Below are positions 1-3,984 of a stretch of DNA of 5,493 bases, piece after piece (within the stretch, counting starts at the first letter, position 1; each line of letters opens with the position of its first letter). The stretch comes from Candidatus Pullichristensenella stercoripullorum (GTDB lineage Bacteria; Bacillota; Clostridia; Christensenellales; Aristaeellaceae). The DNA is taken from NCBI GenBank assembly GCA_018712885.1, contig DVGE01000264.1, positions 1 to 5,493 of the forward strand, given 5' to 3'. A program made the position numbers and the translations under genes. The notes under the pieces are model-generated. The model was not told the DNA's origin and searched no databases. It saw only the letters and a program-made list of their open reading frames with translations.

Positions 1-44
1 CGGCGGATGCGGCTTTTTCCGTCATCGCGCTCATCTGCTGACAT
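1..44 (-). CDS. Possible 5' end of a further minus-strand gene (partial)
   Basis: On the minus strand a frame opens at an ATG at 44-42 and stays open to the window edge, reading MSADERDDGKSRIR. AGAGG lies five bases before that ATG and could be its ribosome binding site. A second frame opens at ATG 34-32, with another in-frame ATG at 25-23, and reads MSAMTEKAASA; no good ribosome binding site precedes either. Neither peptide looks like a lipoprotein signal, so this is probably not the missing substrate-binding protein of the transporter upstream. The gap from the ATPase stop codon is about 39 to 58 bases, so the gene could be read through from that operon or start from the promoter-like site at 43-71. 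Too little is visible to name a product, and the reading frame itself is uncertain. Confidence 0.3.
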   Translation of the reverse strand, partial: MSADERDDGKSRIR

Positions 45-71
45 TATAGCCTCTTTTCCCCGGAAAGGCAA
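43..71 (-). promoter_or_regulatory. Candidate sigma-A promoter facing the left edge
   Basis: On the minus strand TTGCCT (71-66) and TATAAT (48-43) are separated by exactly 17 bases, close to the sigma-70/sigma-A consensus. The last bases of the -10 overlap the ATG at 44-42, so if this promoter is real, translation must begin at a later ATG (34 or 25) on a nearly leaderless transcript. If instead the ATG at 44 is the true start, the TATAAT match is coincidental. The spacer holds an imperfect inverted repeat (GCCTTTCC facing GGAAA-AGA-GGC) that could bind a regulator. Confidence 0.4.
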
Positions 72-83
72 GCGAAACTTCGG

Positions 84-842
84 TTAATCCGGCACGAAAT
101 GGGGGTAGGGGTCGCGCTGTACCACGCCGGAGACGCCGTAGACTTCCCGGAGCAAGGCCGGGGTGAGCACGGCGGCGGGGCTTCCGTCCGCGTAGAGTCG
201 GCCCTTGCGCAGCACTGCCAGCCGGTCGCAAAAGCGCGCGGCCAGGTCGATGTCGTGCATCACCAGCACCACGGCGCGCCCCTCCCCGGCCAGCGTCCGC
301 AAAAGCCGCAAGATCTCCAACTGATAGCGTATGTCCAGGTTGGCCACCGGCTCGTCCAACAGCAGCACGCCCGCTTCCTGCGCCAGCGCCCGGGCGATGA
401 GCACCCGCTGCCACTCGCCGCCGGACAGCGCGCGCGCCTCCCGCTCGGAAAGCGCCTCCACGCCGGTGCGCCGCATGGCTTCCCGGGCGATCTCAATATC
501 CCTGCCGCTCTCGCGTCCGAGGCGGGGGATGTAGGCGTGCCGCCCCATCAGGACCACGTCCAGCGCCGTGAACCCCTCCGGCGGCGTCGCGGACTGCGGC
601 ACCAGCGAAAGGGCGCGCGCCAGCGCCCGCGGGCGCAGCGAAGACACGGGCGCGCCGTCCAGCAGCACTTCGCCCCTGCGCGGCCTGAGCGCGCCGCACA
701 TCAGGCGTATGAGCGTGCTCTTGCCCGAGCCGTTCGGCCCCAAGAGCCCCAGCACTTCGCCGCCGCGCGCTTCCAGCGATACGCCCAGAAGCGTCTGCTC
801 GCCCCCCGCGTAGCCAAATTCGATGTTTCGCACGGTAAGCAT
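84..842 (-). CDS. FecE/BtuD-type ABC transporter ATP-binding protein
   Basis: This 252-residue protein is the cytoplasmic ATPase that would drive uptake through the permease encoded just upstream. The nucleotide-binding domain is complete: Walker A GPNGSGKST (35-43), Q-loop Gln83 in LVPQ, signature LSGGEWQRV (139-147), Walker B VLLLDEP (159-165), D-loop NLD (168-170) and switch His196 in VMHD. The length and the C-terminal stretch ending in HFVPD fit the FecE/FhuC/BtuD group, which energises import of ferric siderophores, heme or cobalamin. The frame stays open well upstream, but the start is placed at ATG 842-840: it begins the conserved MLTVRNIEFGY N-terminus, GGAGGG lies eight bases before it (856-851), and it overlaps the permease TGA by one base (TGATG). 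That overlap implies translational coupling and a fixed stoichiometry. The substrate cannot be read from this subunit. Confidence 0.95.
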   Translation of the reverse strand: MLTVRNIEFGYAGGEQTLLGVSLEARGGEVLGLLGPNGSGKSTLIRLMCGALRPRRGEVLLDGAPVSSLRPRALARALSLVPQSATPPEGFTALDVVLMGRHAYIPRLGRESGRDIEIAREAMRRTGVEALSEREARALSGGEWQRVLIARALAQEAGVLLLDEPVANLDIRYQLEILRLLRTLAGEGRAVVLVMHDIDLAARFCDRLAVLRKGRLYADGSPAAVLTPALLREVYGVSGVVQRDPYPHFVPD

Positions 843-1876
843 CAGGTGCGCCCTCCCCGGTAACGGCGGATGAGTACGAGGAAAAACGGGCCGCCGAGCA
901 GCGAAGTCGTCACGCCCACGGGCAGTTCCGCGGGGGCGAACAAGGAGCGCGAAAGCGCGTCCGCCAGCAGCAAAAACAGCCCGCCCGCCAGCGCCGAGAG
1001 CGGCAAGAGCGAGCGGTGATCGGCCCCCGTCAGCCGCCGCACCGCGTGCGGCGCGGTCAGCCCCACAAAGCCGATCACGCCGCTCACGGAGACCGCCGTG
1101 GCCGTCAAAAGCGTTGAGAGCAGCAGCGCCAGCAGCCGCACCCTGGGCGCGTCCACGCCCAGCATGCGCGCGTCGCCCCCGGCGCTGACGGCGTTGAGGT
1201 CGCGCGCGAGCGCCATGGAGCCCATCAGCCCCACGAGCAGTACCGCCACCACCAGCGCCACGTCGCCGTAGCTGGCCGAGGCGAAGCTCCCCAGCGTCCA
1301 CATATAGACGCTCTCCAGCGCCTCATGGTTGATGGACAAAAGCCCCGAGAGCAGCGCCGAGAGGAAGGAACTGACCGCCACGCCGCACAAAAGCAGCGTC
1401 GTCAGCCCGCCGCGCCCCAGGCCGGCGATGCCCATCACCAGCAAAACCGCCAGCGCACCGCCGGCAAAGGCGCACAGGGAAACGGCGGAAAAACCCAGCA
1501 AAGACGCCTGCAGGCCCAGCAACATGGCCGCCGCCGCGCCCAGCGCCGCCCCGGAGGAGACGCCCAACAGCCCCGGCTCGGCCATGGGGTTGCGGAACAC
1601 GCCTTGCATCAGCGCCCCGGACACGGCCAGCGCCGCGCCCACCACATAGGCAAGCAGCGAGCGAGGCAGGCGGATGCCCCAGATGACCAGTCCCGCCGTC
1701 GCGTCCGTCCCGCCCCCGCCAAGGCGCGAAAACAGCGCCTCCCACACGTCGCGGAAAGCGTAGGGCGCGCTGCCTGCGCACAGGCAGGCAAACAGCGCCA
1801 GTATGGAAACCAGCAACAAAACAGCGCAGGCGCGCGCCACATAGCCGCGCCTGCGTATGTAGGAAGAAGCGCGCAT
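842..1876 (-). CDS. FecCD/BtuC-family ABC transporter permease
   Basis: This 344-residue, strongly hydrophobic membrane protein is the permease half of an iron-chelate, heme or cobalamin-type importer; such permeases form homodimers with about ten helices per subunit. Family landmarks are a basic N-terminus and first helix (about 12-34), IRLPR (68-72) leading into helix 2, the stretch around FRNPMAEPGLLG (94-105), the GFVGLTAPHAVRR segment (269-281) that includes the ATPase-contacting region, and the C-terminal ELPVGV...GGPFFLVLIRR (317-338). Length is normal for the family. ATG 1876-1874 is the only sensible start: it lies one base after the PH-domain gene stop, GGGGA precedes it, and the next Met (residue 90) is far inside the conserved region. 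The stop overlaps the ATPase start. No substrate-binding protein gene is visible, so the ligand stays open between iron-siderophore, heme and corrinoid. Confidence 0.95.
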   Translation of the reverse strand: MRASSYIRRRGYVARACAVLLLVSILALFACLCAGSAPYAFRDVWEALFSRLGGGGTDATAGLVIWGIRLPRSLLAYVVGAALAVSGALMQGVFRNPMAEPGLLGVSSGAALGAAAAMLLGLQASLLGFSAVSLCAFAGGALAVLLVMGIAGLGRGGLTTLLLCGVAVSSFLSALLSGLLSINHEALESVYMWTLGSFASASYGDVALVVAVLLVGLMGSMALARDLNAVSAGGDARMLGVDAPRVRLLALLLSTLLTATAVSVSGVIGFVGLTAPHAVRRLTGADHRSLLPLSALAGGLFLLLADALSRSLFAPAELPVGVTTSLLGGPFFLVLIRRYRGGRT

Positions 1877-1877
1877 G

Positions 1878-2303
1878 CTATTCCCCGTGACCGTCGTCCA
1901 TGCCCTCGTCGGCGGCAGTGTCGAGCTCCTCGTCGAAATTGTTGTCCGGGTCGTTTAAGTCGCTGCCGTCGATCAGCTCGTTGACGCGCACGCGGCGCTC
2001 CAGCTTCATCTTCTCCACCTGCTCGTGGATCATCTCCTTGACCTTTTCCGAATGGCGGACGTTCTTCACGTCCAGCTCCGGGCAGGTGTGGTCCGAGGAG
2101 CAGATATGCACCGTGCCCACGCCGAAGATGCGCTGCCCAAACGAGCGGCGCAGGCTGATGTCGCGGATGCGGTAGAGGATGATCTCCTCCGTGCGCAGGT
2201 TGAAAAGGCCGGTCTTGATAAACAGCCGGTCCTCGGAAAGCGAGTAGACGGTGAAGGTTATCGGCATGCCGAGTATGCGCTTGCGGTCTCTCCACAGGAT
2301 CAT
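1878..2303 (-). CDS. Bacterial PH-domain protein (bPH_2-like) with acidic tail
   Basis: This 141-residue soluble protein looks like a single bacterial pleckstrin-homology domain of the YdbS/YdbT (bPH_2) type, covering about residues 14-95. The characteristic core is YSLSEDRLFIKTG, then EEIILYRIRDISLRRS, then QRIFGVGTVHICSSD. Unlike YdbS/YdbT it has no membrane helices. The domain is followed by a charged helix (about 86-105, EKVKEMIHEQVEKMK) and a tail (about 111-141) with 13 Asp/Glu and no Lys or Arg. The frame extends ten codons further upstream, but the start is set at ATG 2303-2301 because a near-perfect anti-SD match (GGGAGGTGATC) sits in front of it; the upstream extension would run through that site. 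It is the first gene of the operon with the FecCD permease (1-nt gap) and ATPase. The molecular function of such proteins is unknown; a membrane-associated or scaffolding role is only an inference. Confidence 0.85.
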   Translation of the reverse strand: MILWRDRKRILGMPITFTVYSLSEDRLFIKTGLFNLRTEEIILYRIRDISLRRSFGQRIFGVGTVHICSSDHTCPELDVKNVRHSEKVKEMIHEQVEKMKLERRVRVNELIDGSDLNDPDNNFDEELDTAADEGMDDGHGE

Positions 2304-2306
2304 TGC

Positions 2307-2317
2307 GATCACCTCCC
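2307..2317 (-). promoter_or_regulatory. Strong ribosome binding site that fixes the PH-domain gene start
   Basis: On the minus strand GGGAGGTGATC matches the anti-Shine-Dalgarno end of 16S rRNA almost completely. GGAGGT (2316-2311) ends seven bases before the ATG at 2303. This decides the start in favour of MILWRDRK over the longer frame. Confidence 0.85.
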
Positions 2318-2321
2318 TATC

Positions 2322-2350
2322 AGTATACACCAACGCGCCGCGAAAAGCAA
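2322..2350 (-). promoter_or_regulatory. Sigma-A promoter of the PH-domain/ABC transporter operon
   Basis: On the minus strand TTGCTT (2350-2345) and TATACT (2327-2322) are separated by exactly 17 bases, a good sigma-A match. Transcription would start near 2315, giving a 5' leader of only about a dozen bases that begins in or just before the ribosome binding site. I see no Fur-like AT-rich palindrome here, so iron control is not supported by the sequence. Confidence 0.7.
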
Positions 2351-2369
2351 TTCCTTAACAGGGAAGGTG

Positions 2370-2375
2370 TATAAT
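2370..2375 (+). promoter_or_regulatory. -10 element of the hydrolase/acetyltransferase operon promoter
   Basis: A perfect TATAAT lies 29 bases before the hydrolase start codon, predicting a transcript start near 2382 and a leader of about 23 bases. At 16-18 bases upstream I find no convincing -35 hexamer (GCAATT is the best-placed sequence). The promoter may therefore be weak or need an activator. The place where its -35 should lie touches the -35 of the opposing promoter. Confidence 0.55.
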
Positions 2376-2404
2376 GAAAAAAACGGATCTGCGAGGGAAA
2401 AACT

Positions 2405-3295
2405 ATGTACGAGTGTGTCCAAGTGGGGGAAAACACGTTTTTCATGGACTGCCCCAGCCGCGTCGGCATCTACCGCGACGGTGGGGCGGCATGGCTTATC
2501 GACTCCGGCAGCGACAAGGACGCGGCCAAAAAGGTCTTGAAGATACTGGACGACCTCGGCCTGCGCCTCGAGGCCGCCATCGTCACCCACTACCACGCCG
2601 ACCACACTGGCGGCGCGGCGCTTTTGCAGCAGCGCACGAATTGCCGCCTCTACCTGACCGCGCCGACCGCGCCGGGCGATTTTCCGGAGATCAACACCGC
2701 CCTGCTCTTCGGCGCGCACCCGCCCAAGCCGCTGCGCACGAAGTTTTTCCTGGCGCAGAGCGCCCGCTACGAGCCGGTCGAGACCGCGCCGCTGCCCGAG
2801 GGCATGCGCCTTGTCCGTCTGGACGGCCACGCCTTCGCCCAGCTCGGCGTCTGTACGCCGGATGACATCTGGTTCCTCGGCGACGCCGTAGCCAGCGAAC
2901 ATACGTTTGACAAGTACAAATTGACCTACCTCTACGACGTGGAGAAGTTCTTGGCGACCCTCGATACGGTCGCCAACCTGCGCGGCAAGCGCTTCATCCC
3001 CGCCCACGTCGCGCCCTTTGAGGACGCGGCTTCCATCGTCGAGCGCAACCGCCGCTGGGTCTATGAGACGGGCGACTGCATCGTCGAGCTGTTGCGCGCG
3101 CCCATGACCTTTGAGGCGCTCCTCAAGGCCATCTTTGACCGCTACGATCTGCAGATGACCTTCGGCCAGCACACGCTGCTGGGCGCGACCGTGCGTGCCT
3201 TCCTCACCTGGCTGATGGACGCGGGCCGCGTCAGCTACTTCTGCGAAGACAATCTGCTTTACTGGAAGGCCGCGGAAGCGGGGGAGGCGCAGTGA
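2405..3295 (+). CDS. MBL-fold metallo-hydrolase with C-terminal winged-helix-like domain
   Basis: This 296-residue soluble protein belongs to the metallo-beta-lactamase superfamily and should be a two-metal hydrolase. The ligands are all present: THYHADH gives His62, His64, Asp66 and His67; His142 in LDGHAFAQLGV; bridging Asp160 in FLGDAV; and His201 in IPAHVAPF. This is the glyoxalase II-like ligand pattern, but substrate cannot be deduced; it need not be a beta-lactamase. Residues about 222-290 form a separate helical region (TFEALLKAIFDRY, then TVRAFLTWLMDAGRVSYF, then LLYWKA) resembling the winged-helix tail of some MBL proteins. GAGGG (2393-2397) lies seven bases before the ATG, and the N-terminus MYECVQVGENTFFMD suits the first beta-strand of the fold. 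No signal peptide is seen. It is the first gene of a pair; its TGA overlaps the next ATG by one base, so the acetyltransferase is probably made alongside it. Confidence 0.92.
   Translation: MYECVQVGENTFFMDCPSRVGIYRDGGAAWLIDSGSDKDAAKKVLKILDDLGLRLEAAIVTHYHADHTGGAALLQQRTNCRLYLTAPTAPGDFPEINTALLFGAHPPKPLRTKFFLAQSARYEPVETAPLPEGMRLVRLDGHAFAQLGVCTPDDIWFLGDAVASEHTFDKYKLTYLYDVEKFLATLDTVANLRGKRFIPAHVAPFEDAASIVERNRRWVYETGDCIVELLRAPMTFEALLKAIFDRYDLQMTFGQHTLLGATVRAFLTWLMDAGRVSYFCEDNLLYWKAAEAGEAQ
3281..3287 (+). promoter_or_regulatory. Ribosome binding site that fixes the acetyltransferase start
   Basis: GGGGAGG lies inside the last codons of the hydrolase gene. It is seven bases before ATG 3295 but only four before the in-frame GTG 3292, so ATG 3295 is the better start. 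That start also produces the TGATG overlap with the preceding stop. Confidence 0.7.
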
Positions 3296-3924
3296 TGTTC
3301 GGCCCCGACCCCAATGCCATCCACCCCAACCCCGCGGTTCCCAGCGTCTGCTTCATCAAAAATACCGTCACGCGCCCCAATATCATCATCGGCGACTACA
3401 CCTATTACGACGACCCCGTGGACTCGGAACACTTTGAGGAACACGTCACCCATCATTACGAGTTCCTCGGCGACAAGCTCGTCATCGGCAAGTTCTGCGC
3501 CATCGCCCGGGGCGTGACGTTTATCATGAACGGCGCCAACCATCGCATGTGCTCGGCGACTACCTATCCTTTTAACATCATGGGCGGCGACTGGGAGAAA
3601 AGCACGCCGCGCCTGGAAGACCTGCCCTTCAAGGGTGATACAGTGCTCGGAAACGACGTCTGGGTGGGCGAGCGCGTCACCTTCCTGCCCGGCGCGCGCG
3701 TGGGCGACGGGGCCATCATCGGCGCGGGCGCGGTGGTCGCGGGAAATATCCCCGCCTACGCCGTAGCCGTGGGCAACCCCTGCAAGGTGGTGAAGATGCG
3801 CTTTGACGAGGCCGCCATCCGCCGCCTGCTCGCACTGCGCTGGTGGGACTGGCCAGCGGAGAAGATCTTTCAAAACCTCGAAGCGCTCACAAGCGGCGAC
3901 CTTCATAAGCTGCTGCCCCTGTGA
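3295..3924 (+). CDS. Vat/CatB-type (xenobiotic) O-acetyltransferase
   Basis: This 209-residue protein is a left-handed beta-helix acetyltransferase of the xenobiotic acetyltransferase group, which moves acetyl from acetyl-CoA to a hydroxyl and acts as a trimer. It resembles the streptogramin A acetyltransferases (Vat) most: MFGPDPN at the start, IGDYTYYDDP (32-41), LVIGKFCAIARGVTFIMNGANHRM (62-85) with the catalytic His83, TYPFNIMGGDWEK (90-102), LGNDVWVG (118-125), the hexapeptide coils GARVGDGAIIGAGAVV (133-148), VGNPCKVVKMRFD (159-171) and the C-terminal RWWDWP (182-187). The length equals typical Vat enzymes. Many chromosomal relatives are annotated only as CatB-related O-acetyltransferases and are not known resistance genes, so the natural substrate is open. 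It is coupled to the hydrolase gene by TGATG and ended by a strong terminator. GTG 3292 is a possible alternative start adding one residue. Confidence 0.93.
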   Translation: MFGPDPNAIHPNPAVPSVCFIKNTVTRPNIIIGDYTYYDDPVDSEHFEEHVTHHYEFLGDKLVIGKFCAIARGVTFIMNGANHRMCSATTYPFNIMGGDWEKSTPRLEDLPFKGDTVLGNDVWVGERVTFLPGARVGDGAIIGAGAVVAGNIPAYAVAVGNPCKVVKMRFDEAAIRRLLALRWWDWPAEKIFQNLEALTSGDLHKLLPL

Positions 3925-3926
3925 CC

Positions 3927-3967
3927 AAACGCCCCCGAAAGCCGAGCGGCTGTCCGGGGGCGTTTTT
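3927..3967 (+). terminator. Rho-independent terminator of the hydrolase/acetyltransferase operon
   Basis: An 11-bp perfect stem (AAACGCCCCCG at 3927-3937 with CGGGGGCGTTT at 3955-3965) runs into a T5 tract (3963-3967). The 17-base loop contains a smaller GCCG-AG-CGGC hairpin (3941-3950). It begins two bases after the acetyltransferase stop. Read on the minus strand, the same stem is followed by only three T, so it may also stop the converging gene but less efficiently. Confidence 0.9.
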
Positions 3968-3984
3968 GCCGGGAAGACCCGCAG

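Larger units (their letters stand above)
2322..2375. repeat. Inverted repeat spanning the divergent promoters
   Basis: AGTATACACC (2322-2331) and GGTGTATAAT (2366-2375) are inverted copies matching at 9 of 10 positions, separated by 34 bases. Each arm contains the -10 element of one of the two divergent promoters. The pair could be an operator for one regulator acting on both operons, or just two similar -10 regions. Confidence 0.4.

Noticed and set aside
53..68. Inverted repeat after the ATPase gene as a terminator
   Set aside because: The stem has a two-base loop unless opened and is not followed by a T tract on the minus strand.
842..1301. N-terminal extension of the ATPase frame up to 1301
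   Set aside because: The extra residues are Arg/Ala/Gly-rich shadow of the permease gene; the conserved N-terminus, ribosome binding site and TGATG overlap put the start at 842.
1770..1787. Hairpin CTGCCTG-CGCA-CAGGCAG near the 5' end of the permease gene
   Set aside because: It lies inside conserved hydrophobic coding sequence (around residues 30-36) and is explained by GC-rich Ala/Cys/Leu/Gly codons; no regulatory context.
2304..2404. Fur box or cobalamin riboswitch in front of the importer operon
   Set aside because: No GATAAT-type palindrome is present, and the leader is far too short for a riboswitch.
2309..3172. Long minus-strand open frame (287 codons) opposite the MBL gene
   Set aside because: It lies antisense to a gene with clear family motifs, has no recognisable domain, and long antisense frames are expected from high-GC codon use.
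2405..3295. Calling the MBL gene a beta-lactamase or glyoxalase II (gloB)
   Set aside because: The metal ligands are shared across the superfamily; there is no secretion signal and the C-terminal region is winged-helix-like rather than the glyoxalase II glutathione-binding domain.
3259..3906. Minus-strand open frame of 215 codons opposite the acetyltransferase
   Set aside because: It overlaps an unmistakable Vat-like gene and has no motif of its own.
3295..3924. Calling the acetyltransferase an acquired antibiotic-resistance gene
   Set aside because: No mobile-element sequence flanks it, its base composition looks like its neighbours, and chromosomal relatives of unknown substrate are common.
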